Shown: positions 6,056 to 13,213 of the stretch, one piece after another
Position numbering within the stretch: position 1 is the first letter of the stretch
Layout of the letters: each line of letters begins with the position of its first letter
NCBI GenBank assembly: GCA_031267485.1
Contig: JAIRYY010000016.1
Location: 1 to 13,213, forward strand
Origin: Tannerella sp.
GTDB taxonomy: Bacteria; Bacteroidota; Bacteroidia; Bacteroidales; Tannerellaceae
Length of the DNA: 13,213 nt
Direction: 5' to 3'
Program-made: the position numbers and the translations under genes
Notes under the pieces: model-generated
Told to the model about the DNA's origin: nothing
Databases searched by the model: none
Seen by the model: only the letters and a program-made list of their open reading frames with translations

Positions 6056-6505
6056 ATGTCATTGAACAAAGTCATTTTAATAGGCTATGTGGGGAAAGAC
6101 CCTGAAGTCCGCTATTTTGAAAGCGGCAATGCCGTGGCAAATTTCCCGCTGGCCACGTCGGAGCGCGGATACAAACTTGCCAACGGAACCGAAATCCCGG
6201 AACGTACCGAGTGGCACAATATCGTGGCGAACCGCGACCGCGCACAGCTTGCCGAGAAGTACATAAAGAAAGGCTCTCTTTTGTACGTCGAGGGTAAAAT
6301 ACGCACGCGCAACTACGACGACAGGGACGGCAATAAACGTTATGTGACGGAAATATATGTCGACCGCATTGAGTTCATCGGGAGCGGCCGGCGCGATGAA
6401 CAGCAGGACGGCGGTAATGCGGCCGGCGCTGCCGCAAACAACAGTCAGGCTGCCGCGGCAGAAATTCCATCCGTACCGGACCAGACGGACGATTTACCAT
6501 TTTAA
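6056..6505 (+). CDS. ssb: Single-stranded DNA-binding protein
   Basis: Coats ssDNA in replication, recombination and repair, and recruits partners through its C-terminal tip. The 149 residues begin MSLNKVILIGYVGKDPEVRY, then carry the OB-fold strands (NAVANFPLATSE, TEWHNIVANRDRAQLAEKYIKKGSLLYVEGKIRTRNY, TEIYVDRIEFIGS). An Ala/Asn/Gln-rich linker follows, and the acidic tip DQTDDLPF matches the DDLPF interaction motif. The frame extends upstream to 5918 but conserved sequence begins at the ATG at 6056, and the promoter lies inside the extension. gldE starts 16 bases after the stop. I recall mutY often standing next to ssb in related genomes; none is present here. Confidence 0.97.
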   Translation: MSLNKVILIGYVGKDPEVRYFESGNAVANFPLATSERGYKLANGTEIPERTEWHNIVANRDRAQLAEKYIKKGSLLYVEGKIRTRNYDDRDGNKRYVTEIYVDRIEFIGSGRRDEQQDGGNAAGAAANNSQAAAAEIPSVPDQTDDLPF

Positions 6506-6521
6506 ACTTTAATGTTGTACT

Positions 6522-7826
6522 TTGGAATCAGACGATTATTTCCCGGGAATGCTGCTGCAGGCGATTTTTAATGATTTTACCGCCGATTTTGCAGCAGCTT
6601 TTGGCATTGCCCTGCTTTTATTATTATTCACCACCCTTTTGTCGGCTGCCGAAAATGCGTTCTCGTCCCTGTCGCAGGAAGATACAAGCAGAGTGGAAGA
6701 AAGCGCTTCGGCGAGGGATAAGATTGTCGGTTATCTGTCCGGTCACCTGCGGCTGCTGAAAGCTTCCTGCCAGGCCGTACAGTCTTTCATTCTCGTTGCC
6801 GTAACCGTCCTCTGTGCGTATGCGGCGAATTGTACCGGCATGGAGCCGCTCATATCGATTTACCCGGTTACACTGGTATGTACCACTGTGTTGTGGTTTC
6901 TTTTTCGTGGCATTTTCCCAAAATCATTTTCAAAACACAGATTAAGCACAGCGCGCGCAACGGCCCCGTTACTAAATTCCATCGTAAAAATCTGCTCGCC
7001 TTTCGTGCGCATGACGTCCGTTCCCGTGGAAAGGGCGGAAAGCGATCATCCCAAGAAAACGCAGATTCCGCTTGCCGACGAAGCCCCGAACAATATCGCC
7101 GAAGAAAAGGAAATGCTTGAAGACATCATCCATTTCTACAACAAAAAGGCGAACGAGATAATGACGCCGCGCACGGATATCGTGGCAATAAACATCAAAA
7201 GCGACCTGAATGAGGTGATTCGCATCATCGTCGAAACCGGTTATTCCAGGATTCCCATATACGAGGAAGACGAAGACGACATCAAAGGCGTCCTGTATGT
7301 AAAGGACATCATCCCGGCGCTTGGCAAACCGGGAAACTCCGAATGGCAGTCGCTTATGCGCAAGCCGTACTTCGTCCCGGAAGCGAAAAAGATTGACGAC
7401 CTGCTGGATGAACTGCGCCTGCACAAAACGCATATAGCCATTGTCGTCGACGAGTTTGGATGTACTTCCGGCCTTGTAACAATGGAGGATATCGTTGAAG
7501 AAATCGTGGGTGACATATCGGACGAATACGACGAGGACGAACATTCGTTCATGTCCCTGCCCGACGGCAGCTATCTCTTTGAGGGGAAAACCCAGCTTAA
7601 CGACTTCTTCCGCGAAACGGGCGTCTCGCCGTCGGATTTCAGCGAACACACCGAAGAGGCGGAAACGCTCACCGGTCTGATGCTCGCAATAAAGGGAACG
7701 TTGCCCTGCAGACGCGAAGTGATTGACTACAAAAAATACCGCTTCTGTATCCTCGAAGCCGATGAACGGCGCGTATTGAAAGTGAAATTCAGCATGATTT
7801 CTACGGATGGGGAAAACAAAAAGTAA
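6522..7826 (+). CDS. gldE: Gliding motility-associated protein GldE (CBS-pair membrane protein)
   Basis: An inner-membrane protein of the CorC/HlyC type, linked in Flavobacterium to gliding and type IX secretion. The N-terminal half is a DUF21-like region with hydrophobic segments at about 24-40, 86-103 and 108-128. A CBS pair spans about 212-335 (NEIMTPRTDIVAI, YSRIPIYEEDEDDIKGVLYVKDI, HIAIVVDEFGCTSGLVTMEDIVEEIVGDI). A C-terminal transporter-associated domain follows at about 345-428 (DGSYLFEGKTQLNDFF). The frame starts at a TTG (6522) giving LESDDYFPG, which resembles the short acidic N-terminus of relatives; the first ATG is at 6549. With only 16 bases after ssb, it is co-transcribed. gldD follows after 2 bases, and that pairing supports the GldE name over a generic CorC. 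Confidence 0.9.
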   Translation: MESDDYFPGMLLQAIFNDFTADFAAAFGIALLLLLFTTLLSAAENAFSSLSQEDTSRVEESASARDKIVGYLSGHLRLLKASCQAVQSFILVAVTVLCAYAANCTGMEPLISIYPVTLVCTTVLWFLFRGIFPKSFSKHRLSTARATAPLLNSIVKICSPFVRMTSVPVERAESDHPKKTQIPLADEAPNNIAEEKEMLEDIIHFYNKKANEIMTPRTDIVAINIKSDLNEVIRIIVETGYSRIPIYEEDEDDIKGVLYVKDIIPALGKPGNSEWQSLMRKPYFVPEAKKIDDLLDELRLHKTHIAIVVDEFGCTSGLVTMEDIVEEIVGDISDEYDEDEHSFMSLPDGSYLFEGKTQLNDFFRETGVSPSDFSEHTEEAETLTGLMLAIKGTLPCRREVIDYKKYRFCILEADERRVLKVKFSMISTDGENKK

Positions 7827-7828
7827 GA

Positions 7829-8407
7829 ATGAAAACACGAAATATCACACTGCTTCTCCTTTTTACATGCATTTTGCCGTCATGTAAAAAAAACTATACG
7901 CCCCGGCCGAGAGGTTACCTCCGCATAGAGCCTCCGGCGGCTCAGTATGTGGCCCTTAATCTGAGCGGATTACCCTGCGGATTTAATATCTCCACGCAGG
8001 CGGCCGTTGAAATGTCCCCGGACGGCAGTTCGCCATACGGGTTTAATATCGACTATCCGAATCTCCACGCGAAAATATACTGCAGCTATCAGCCCGTGAC
8101 GCCCCGTACTTTTCGCGAACGCGAAAACGAGTGTCGCAGGCTGGTCGAACGCACCGCCGGAAAGGCGAAGGCAATAAGCGAACAGTTTTACGAAAACAAA
8201 GACCGTCATGTTTACGGCTCCCTGTTCCGGATTAATGGAGAAACGCCGGCGCCCGTACAGTTTATACTTACGGACAGCGTTTCCGGAATCTTCCGCGGCG
8301 CGCTGTACCATGAGTACGGGTCGAATGTCGATTCGCTCGCTCCCGTCACCGAATATATAAGAGAAGACATCATAGAACTCTTTCTAACGTTTTACTGGAA
8401 AAAATAA
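7829..8407 (+). CDS. gldD: Gliding motility lipoprotein GldD
   Basis: A cell-envelope lipoprotein required for gliding and type IX secretion in Flavobacterium and kept in many non-gliding Bacteroidota. The N-terminus MKTRNITLLLLFTCILPSCKK is a lipoprotein signal with lipobox LPSC (Cys19). The mature protein begins KKNYTPRPRGYLRIEPP, a proline-rich opening I associate with GldD, and the 192-residue length fits the family. The conserved C-terminal half includes SEQFYENKDRHVYGSLFRINGETPAPVQFILTDS and FRGALYHEYGSNVDSLAPV. It starts 2 bases after gldE and its stop overlaps the next ATG (TAATG), so translation is probably coupled. Confidence 0.92.
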   Translation: MKTRNITLLLLFTCILPSCKKNYTPRPRGYLRIEPPAAQYVALNLSGLPCGFNISTQAAVEMSPDGSSPYGFNIDYPNLHAKIYCSYQPVTPRTFRERENECRRLVERTAGKAKAISEQFYENKDRHVYGSLFRINGETPAPVQFILTDSVSGIFRGALYHEYGSNVDSLAPVTEYIREDIIELFLTFYWKK

Positions 8408-9042
8408 TGCCTCTGCTGCACAAATACGAATCACCCCGGATGGGGATATGGAAAATAACCGAATCCTGGGAGGAACTGCTCGAATCGCTTGTAAACAAAG
8501 ACGTTTACTATTCCGGCATGATGGAGATATCGTCCGGTAATCGCAGGCGGGAATGGCTTGCCGTACGGTTGCTGCTGCAACATCTTTCGGGACATGAAGC
8601 GCGCATCGGATACCGCGGGAACGGCTCCCCGTTTTTGCCCGGCAGCGCCTGTAACATAAGTATTTCGCATACGAAAGGCTTTGCGGCAATCCTGTTGAGC
8701 GAAAACAAAAATCCGGGCATCGACATGGAGTACCGCTCGGAACGCGCCTGGAAACTGCGCGGAAAATACATGAACGAAAACGAGTGGAACAGGATGATGT
8801 CTTTGCCTGATAACGGGAATGTCGCCACCGCCATTGCGACAGTCTGCTGGTGCGCCAAAGAAACGGCATTTAAAATACTCGGGGAAACGGGCGTGGACTT
8901 CTCCGAACATCTTTGCGTGGAACCTTTCGGCTTTTCGGAAGAAGGATTCCTCCTGCTGGAAGAAAAGTACACGGAACGGCATCAACGCTTCAGAATAAAT
9001 TACCGGGTAACCGGCGAGTATATATTAACATGGAAAGAATGA
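8407..9042 (+). CDS. 4'-phosphopantetheinyl transferase superfamily protein
   Basis: Transfers phosphopantetheine from CoA to a carrier-protein serine. The 211 residues are of Sfp/AcpT type with motifs GNGSPFL (71-77), SHTKGFAA (87-94), GIDME (Asp106 and Glu108, Mg2+ ligands) and WCAKETAFKILG (148-159, with Glu152 and the Lys residues expected for metal and phosphate binding). Whether it serves fatty-acid ACP or a specialised carrier is not visible; no acpS or carrier gene is in the window. It overlaps the gldD stop by one base and the reductase begins 4 bases after its stop. I recall this enzyme near gldD in several Bacteroidales, so the linkage is probably old. Confidence 0.9.
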   Translation: MPLLHKYESPRMGIWKITESWEELLESLVNKDVYYSGMMEISSGNRRREWLAVRLLLQHLSGHEARIGYRGNGSPFLPGSACNISISHTKGFAAILLSENKNPGIDMEYRSERAWKLRGKYMNENEWNRMMSLPDNGNVATAIATVCWCAKETAFKILGETGVDFSEHLCVEPFGFSEEGFLLLEEKYTERHQRFRINYRVTGEYILTWKE

Positions 9043-9046
9043 AATC

Positions 9047-10072
9047 ATGGAAAATGTCACATTGGGCAAAACAGGTATTGCGGTAAACAAAAACGGCTTC
9101 GGGGCATTGCCGATACAGCGTATCCCGGAAAATGAAGCCGTTTATCTGTTACACAGAGCTTATGCCGGAGGGATTACTTTTTTTGACACGGCAAGGTTTT
9201 ACACCGACAGCGAAGAGAAAATAGGCAAGGCGTTCAGGGGGATGCGCGACAAAGTGATTATTGCGTCGAAGACGATGGCGCAGGATGCCTCCGGTTTCCT
9301 CCGCGACCTGGAAACGACGCTCGAAAAGTTGCAGACGGATTATCTGGATATCTATCAGTTCCACAATCCGGGATTTTGTCCGAAACCGGACGACAAAAGC
9401 GGACTTTATGAGGCCATGGCCGGCGCGGTGGCAAAGGGCTATGTGCGCCACATTGGCATCACGAATCACCGCCTGACGGTTGCCCGCGAAGCCGTGGACA
9501 GCGGTTTATACGAAACCCTGCAGTTTCCGTTCTGTTATCTTTCCGGCAAAAGAGAACGCGAACTGGTAAGGAAATGTAAAACAAACAATATGGGATTCAT
9601 CGCCATGAAAGCGCTTTCCGGAGGATTGATAACAAATTCCGCCGCGGCATACGCTTTCTTTGGACAATATAAAAACGCGCTTCCGATCTGGGGCATACAA
9701 CGCCCGGAGGAACTGGACGAGTTCCTGGAATACGCCATCTCGCCGCCTCCGATGAACCCCCGTCTGGTGGCATTCATCAGTCAGGAACGGAAAGCGTTGC
9801 GGGGAGATTTTTGCAGGGGATGCGGATACTGCATGCCCTGCCCGGCAGGTATAGAGATAAGCAATTGCGCACGCATGTCGCTGCTGTTGCGCCGTTCGCC
9901 GGCTGCGTTGCAACTGACAACGGAGGTGCAGCAAAAAATGAAGAAAACGAAAGACTGCACACTCTGTAACCGCTGCAAAAAAAGATGCCCGTACGGACTT
10001 GACACCCCCGCCCTCCTGAAAAAAAACTATGAAGATTACAGGAATGTGCTGGCAGGCAAAACAATCGTGTAG
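9047..10072 (+). CDS. Aldo/keto reductase with C-terminal ferredoxin-like Fe-S domain
   Basis: An NAD(P)H-type aldo/keto reductase fused to an iron-sulfur module. The TIM-barrel part shows the catalytic tetrad: Asp47 in FFDTAR, Tyr52 in RFYTDSE, Lys75 in IASKT and His106 in YQFHNP. The C-terminus has two cysteine clusters, CRGCGYCMPCP (Cys256, 259, 262, 265) and CTLCNRCKKRCP (Cys304, 307, 310, 314), which could bind one or two 4Fe-4S centres. Length is 341 residues. The substrate is unknown. Fe-S fused AKRs are common in anaerobes, consistent with an anaerobic host. It is the last gene of the ssb-gldE-gldD-PPTase run, and about 90 bases separate it from the next gene. Confidence 0.92.
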   Translation: MENVTLGKTGIAVNKNGFGALPIQRIPENEAVYLLHRAYAGGITFFDTARFYTDSEEKIGKAFRGMRDKVIIASKTMAQDASGFLRDLETTLEKLQTDYLDIYQFHNPGFCPKPDDKSGLYEAMAGAVAKGYVRHIGITNHRLTVAREAVDSGLYETLQFPFCYLSGKRERELVRKCKTNNMGFIAMKALSGGLITNSAAAYAFFGQYKNALPIWGIQRPEELDEFLEYAISPPPMNPRLVAFISQERKALRGDFCRGCGYCMPCPAGIEISNCARMSLLLRRSPAALQLTTEVQQKMKKTKDCTLCNRCKKRCPYGLDTPALLKKNYEDYRNVLAGKTIV

Positions 10073-10128
10073 GCGCGGCGTCAAAAAAAAATCAAACAGT
10101 GCACACGCAGATAATCGGAAGAAAACGT

Positions 10129-10136
10129 TAACTTTG
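10129..10136 (+). promoter_or_regulatory. Bacteroidota -7 box for the DUF4271-hemD-rnpA-yidD run (TAACTTTG)
   Basis: TAACTTTG followed by CAGCC fits the TAnnTTTG consensus and lies 26 bases before the DUF4271 ATG at 10163. No matching -33 TTTG is evident. Confidence 0.55.
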
Positions 10137-10162
10137 CAGCCGGAACAAGATTACGGACGCCG

Positions 10163-10894
10163 ATGGACAATATTGCTTTTGAAGGATATTCGGGTATACA
10201 TCTCAATAACATTACGTTTTCGAACGACATCATGCTGCTTGTCGCACTTGTTCTGCTGTCCGCCTTCGCGTTGATATTCAGGCTCAATACATCCCTGTTC
10301 GGCAAGATGCTAAACAGCACCCACTCCGGCGAACAGCGGCAAAGCATTTTCGACACGACGCAAAAGGACAGTTTTCTGTTCAACCTCTTCATGACGTTCC
10401 AGGCGCTGCTCCTGAGCAGTATTTTCATGTTCCTGGCAAGCGTGAACTTCCGCTTTTTCGTAAAGCCGGACGTGGCGACAACACTTTTTGCGATTGCCAT
10501 CCTGTTCGCCATTCTGCTCGCGTTCTACCTGTTCAAAAGAGGCCTGTACGCTATTTTCGGATATATATTCACGGAAAGAGGCACACGCAAAATGATGCTG
10601 GTGAACTGTCAGGCGCTGTTTTGCATCTGGGGAATATCCCTGTACATTCCCATTCTGTGGATATTGCTCATCGGCAAATATTTTTATGTCGCATATATAA
10701 TATTAATTATAAGCTATTTAATCTTCAGGGCGATACTTTTTTATAGATTTTTTCACATGTTTTTTTACAAAAAAACGGGGTTATTGTTTTTAAGTTTGTA
10801 CCTTTGCAGCCAGGAAATTATACCGTTAGTATTTTTATATGAGGGTTTGATTTATATATACAATATTATCGAAACAAATAATATATGGCAGTGA
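10163..10894 (+). CDS. DUF4271 domain-containing integral membrane protein
   Basis: A hydrophobic 243-residue protein with about six to seven membrane segments, for example MLLVALVLLSAFALIF, FLFNLFMTFQALLLSSIFMF, LFAIAILFAILLAFYLF, CIWGISLYIPILWILLIG and YVAYIILIISYLIFRAILF. It ends LCSQEIIPLVFLYEGLIYIY, a segment I associate with DUF4271. The function is unknown. In Bacteroidales this gene characteristically precedes hemD, as here. The last third of the gene is clearly AT-richer than its neighbours. Its final 10 bases overlap the start of hemD. Confidence 0.88.
   Translation: MDNIAFEGYSGIHLNNITFSNDIMLLVALVLLSAFALIFRLNTSLFGKMLNSTHSGEQRQSIFDTTQKDSFLFNLFMTFQALLLSSIFMFLASVNFRFFVKPDVATTLFAIAILFAILLAFYLFKRGLYAIFGYIFTERGTRKMMLVNCQALFCIWGISLYIPILWILLIGKYFYVAYIILIISYLIFRAILFYRFFHMFFYKKTGLLFLSLYLCSQEIIPLVFLYEGLIYIYNIIETNNIWQ
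10799..10806 (+). promoter_or_regulatory. Candidate internal -7 box ahead of hemD (TACCTTTG)
   Basis: TACCTTTGCAGCC inside the DUF4271 gene matches TAnnTTTG, with a second match TAAGTTTG at 10791-10798. It lies 79 bases before the hemD ATG in an AT-rich stretch. It could give hemD-rnpA-yidD a separate transcript. A -33 box at proper spacing is not clear. Confidence 0.4.
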
Positions 10895-11661
10895 TTATTA
10901 AAAAGATGTTGGTCTCCCAACCCCAGCCTGCTTCGGGCAAATCTCCCTATTTTGACATCGCGGAAAAATATGGCATGGAAATAGACTTCCGCCCTTTTAT
11001 CAAGGTCGAACCGCTTCCGGCAAAAGAATTTAGACAGCAAAGAGTATCCATTATGGACTACAGCGCCGTCATTTTCACGGCCCGGACGGCCGTAGACCAT
11101 TTTTTCAGGCTATGCGAGGAATTGCGCATCGTCATCCCCGAAACAATGAAATATTTTTGCATGACGGAAGCTATCGCCGTTTATTTGCAGAAATACATTA
11201 TATACCGCAAGCGTAAAGTCTTTTTCGGGCAAAACGGAAAACAGGATGACCTGGTAAAACTTGTCGGGAAACATGCGAAGGAGAAATATCTGATTCCCGT
11301 GTCCGACGTGCACAAAGACGATCTCATGCTGAATCTCGACGTGAAAAAAATCCACTACAGGACAGCCATCATGTATCGCACCGTAAGCAACACCTTCAGG
11401 GAAAACGAGGAATTTGATTATGACATGCTTGTGTTTTTCAGCCCTTCCGGAATATCATCCCTCCTGAAGAACTTTCCGGAGTTCAAGCAGGAAGACATCC
11501 GCATCTGCTGTTTCGGGCCGACAACGGCCAAAGCTGCCGTCGATGCGGGATTACGCCTCGATATCGAAGCGCCGACGCCGGAAGCGCCCTCCATGACTGC
11601 CGCCCTTGAGCTATATCTGAAAAAGGAAATGGGTTCAGGCACGCAAAATGGAATCCGCTGA
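10885..11661 (+). CDS. hemD: Uroporphyrinogen-III synthase
   Basis: Closes and isomerises hydroxymethylbilane to uroporphyrinogen III in tetrapyrrole synthesis. The 258-residue protein has the two-lobed HemD pattern. The first lobe includes LVSQPQP and YSAVIFTARTAVDHFF. The second includes LVFFSPSGISSLLKNFPEF and ICCFGPTTAKAAVDAGLRLDI, matching the F.SPS.......F and G..TA..A...G landmarks of the family. HemD is poorly conserved, but position between DUF4271 and rnpA supports the call. No other hem gene is in the window. It overlaps DUF4271 by 10 bases and rnpA by 14. Confidence 0.9.
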   Translation: MAVIIKKMLVSQPQPASGKSPYFDIAEKYGMEIDFRPFIKVEPLPAKEFRQQRVSIMDYSAVIFTARTAVDHFFRLCEELRIVIPETMKYFCMTEAIAVYLQKYIIYRKRKVFFGQNGKQDDLVKLVGKHAKEKYLIPVSDVHKDDLMLNLDVKKIHYRTAIMYRTVSNTFRENEEFDYDMLVFFSPSGISSLLKNFPEFKQEDIRICCFGPTTAKAAVDAGLRLDIEAPTPEAPSMTAALELYLKKEMGSGTQNGIR

Positions 11662-12049
11662 AAGGAATCTTTTCCGTAAAAATGAACGGTTGTGCCTGAA
11701 AAAGGATATTGACAGGCTGTTCAGCGACGGACAGACGTTCCTGTCCTATCCTCTGCGGATTGTATATTTGCCGGAAACCGGAGGCGATGCTCCGCCGTCC
11801 GGCATTTCCGTTTTGGTCAGTGTTCCCAAAAAACGCATCCGGCGCGCCGTACAGCGCAACAGGATAAAACGGCTCATACGCGAGGCTTTTAGGCTGAATA
11901 AAAAGGAGGCCGCGGATTTTTGCGGACAGAGGGGGAAACGGCTTCACATCGCTTTCATGTATATATGCAATGACATAAAAACATATTCCGGCATAGAAAA
12001 GGCGATGTTGAAAGCGCTTAAAATCATCTGCAGGAAAGAAAACGCATGA
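11648..12049 (+). CDS. rnpA: Ribonuclease P protein component
   Basis: The protein subunit that helps the RNase P RNA remove tRNA 5' leaders. The 133 residues include [21 protein letters not shown], a central [20 protein letters not shown], and IREAFR at 78-83, which together contain the RNR signature (70-72) of the family. A somewhat extended acidic-proline stretch ([12 protein letters not shown]) lies between strands. Unlike the common rpmH-rnpA-yidC arrangement of other phyla, here it follows hemD with a 14-base overlap. It shares ATGA with yidD. Confidence 0.96.
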   Translation: MESAERNLFRKNERLCLKKDIDRLFSDGQTFLSYPLRIVYLPETGGDAPPSGISVLVSVPKKRIRRAVQRNRIKRLIREAFRLNKKEAADFCGQRGKRLHIAFMYICNDIKTYSGIEKAMLKALKIICRKENA

Positions 12050-12267
12050 AATGGCTGCTGACACAACTACTCCTGTTGCCGGTATACTTTTACCGGTATT
12101 GCATATCGCCCCTGACGCCGGCAAGTTGCCGGTATACGCCGACCTGCTCCGAATATGCCGTGCAGGCGCTGAAAAAATACGGGCCGTTGCGGGGAAGCCT
12201 CCTGGCGATAAAACGCATCCTGCGATGTCATCCCTGGGGCGGAAGCGGATATGACCCCGTACCCTGA
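12046..12267 (+). CDS. yidD: Membrane protein insertion efficiency factor YidD
   Basis: A small (73 residues) inner-membrane-associated protein that assists YidC-dependent insertion. It has the family motifs [33 protein letters not shown] and [14 protein letters not shown], with the conserved cysteines. It starts on the ATGA overlap with the rnpA stop and is complete. The next gene starts 52 bases later behind a separate promoter box. Confidence 0.97.
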   Translation: MKWLLTQLLLLPVYFYRYCISPLTPASCRYTPTCSEYAVQALKKYGPLRGSLLAIKRILRCHPWGGSGYDPVP

Positions 12268-12292
12268 CGCGCGGACTTTCGCCATTTATTTT

Positions 12293-12300
12293 TATCTTTG
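12293..12300 (+). promoter_or_regulatory. Bacteroidota -7 box ahead of the MBL-fold gene (TATCTTTG)
   Basis: TATCTTTG fits TAnnTTTG and is 20-38 bases before the candidate start codons of the following gene. A -33 TTTG is not clear at 19-21 bases upstream. Confidence 0.6.
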
Positions 12301-12319
12301 CATATCGAAACAACAGTCT

Positions 12320-13213
12320 ATGATTATGACGCGACAGATGTTTAAACTGATAACAACCGGATATTTTCATGCGGACGGCGGAGCCATGTTCGGCGCAATA
12401 CCGAAAGTGACCTGGAGCCGCAGCTATCCCGTCAACGAACGGAATCTGTGCGTACTGGCCATGCATGCGGGGGTTGTCGGGACTGACGACGGGCATCTGA
12501 TTGTTGTCGACCCGGGCGTCGGACAGGACCAGCTGAACGATACGCCGGCCGTCTACTATCAGTTTCACGATACGGCGGATATATGCGAAGCGTTGCGGCA
12601 AACGGGAATAATGCCCGAAGACGTCACGGATGTCGTGTTTACGCACCTGCATTTCGACCATTGCGGGGCAGCCGTCCGGAAAAATGCGAACGGCGTTCCG
12701 GAGCCGGTTTTTCCCAACGCGGTTCACTGGGCGAGCCGCGCACAATATGAATGTGAACGGAATCCGCACCCGCTCGAAGCGGAATCCTTTTTGCCGGAGA
12801 ACACCGAAATTCTCGAAAGGGCAGGGCTGCTGCGCCTTGTCGAGGCGACGACGGAGCCGTTTGAAAGTTTGCGGATACAATTGTACGACGGACATACGCT
12901 GGGTCAGATAGCCGCTTTCATCAAAACCCGCAGGCTTTCTCCCGCACAGCCCGGCACGCCGGACGCGCTTCCGGGCGCCGTCACGGACGGCGGGGAATCA
13001 ACAATCATCTTTCCGGGCGATATTGTTCCCCTTGTTTCGCACATCGTGCCGGAACGCATTTCCGCCTACGACCTGTATCCAACCCTTTCCTATAACGGGA
13101 AAACCGAAATACTCGAAAAAGCGTCCTCAAACGGAGATTTTCTCGTATTCTATCACGATGCTTACACGCCCTGTTCAACGATAAAAAAAGTCGGCGCTTC
13201 GTATAAAATCGGC
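12320..13213 (+). CDS. MBL-fold metallo-hydrolase, partial (runs off right edge)
   Basis: A metallo-beta-lactamase-fold hydrolase, of which 298 codons are visible without a stop. The metal-binding motif THLHFDHCG (His109, His111, Asp113, His114) is followed by candidate ligands in YDGHTLGQ, FPGDIV and FYHDAYTP. The opening TTGYFHADGGAMFGAIPKVTW resembles the lactonase-like MBL group (AHL-lactonase or YtnP relatives), but substrate cannot be assigned. Three in-frame ATGs (12320, 12326, 12338) are possible; 12338 (MFKLITTGYFHADGG) gives the most family-like N-terminus. It is separately promoted from yidD and probably near full length at the edge. Confidence 0.85.
   Translation, partial: MIMTRQMFKLITTGYFHADGGAMFGAIPKVTWSRSYPVNERNLCVLAMHAGVVGTDDGHLIVVDPGVGQDQLNDTPAVYYQFHDTADICEALRQTGIMPEDVTDVVFTHLHFDHCGAAVRKNANGVPEPVFPNAVHWASRAQYECERNPHPLEAESFLPENTEILERAGLLRLVEATTEPFESLRIQLYDGHTLGQIAAFIKTRRLSPAQPGTPDALPGAVTDGGESTIIFPGDIVPLVSHIVPERISAYDLYPTLSYNGKTEILEKASSNGDFLVFYHDAYTPCSTIKKVGASYKIG

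Noticed and set aside
11483..12895. 470-codon minus-strand frame
   Set aside because: It lies antisense to hemD, rnpA, yidD and the MBL gene, all recognised on the plus strand; it reflects GC-rich codon use.

Overview
The window comes from a Bacteroidota genome, most likely Bacteroidales. Supporting signs are the GldE and GldD genes, a DUF4271 protein, a COX24/AURKAIP1-type micro-protein beside HU, a single-chain RNase G, genes with little Shine-Dalgarno signal, and repeated TAnnTTTG promoter boxes typical of this phylum. No rRNA, tRNA or CRISPR array was seen.

Layout. (1) 1-1300 holds no convincing complete gene. A terminator (59-97) is followed by a 705-bp element (131-835) with perfect 34-bp terminal inverted repeats, flanked by a short direct repeat. 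Its interior is a tandem array of ten and a half 42-bp units, each made of palindromes. To the right lies an 80-bp palindromic dispersed repeat (1043-1122). (2) On the minus strand, 1301-5776 encodes HU, a 29-residue bS22/mS38-like protein, RNase G, a secreted alpha/beta-hydrolase and SAM synthetase (metK). metK has its own promoter box and a leader that matches a SAM-II riboswitch. (3) From a divergent AT-rich region, 6056-10072 runs on the plus strand: ssb, gldE, gldD, a 4'-phosphopantetheinyl transferase and an iron-sulfur aldo/keto reductase. Gaps are tiny, so this looks like one operon. (4) 10163-12267 is a second tight plus-strand run of overlapping genes: DUF4271, hemD, rnpA, yidD. (5) A metallo-beta-lactamase-fold hydrolase begins at 12320 behind its own promoter box and runs off the right edge.

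The genes are mostly housekeeping: SAM supply, RNA processing (RNase G and RNase P protein), nucleoid and ssDNA binding, haem synthesis, membrane protein insertion, and the GldD/GldE components linked in relatives to gliding and type IX secretion. The most unusual object is the repeat-filled, TIR-bounded element at 131-835. It looks like a non-autonomous (MITE-like) mobile element carrying a palindromic minisatellite. It keeps several frames open on both strands without evident coding purpose. The second notable item is the SAM-II type leader on metK.
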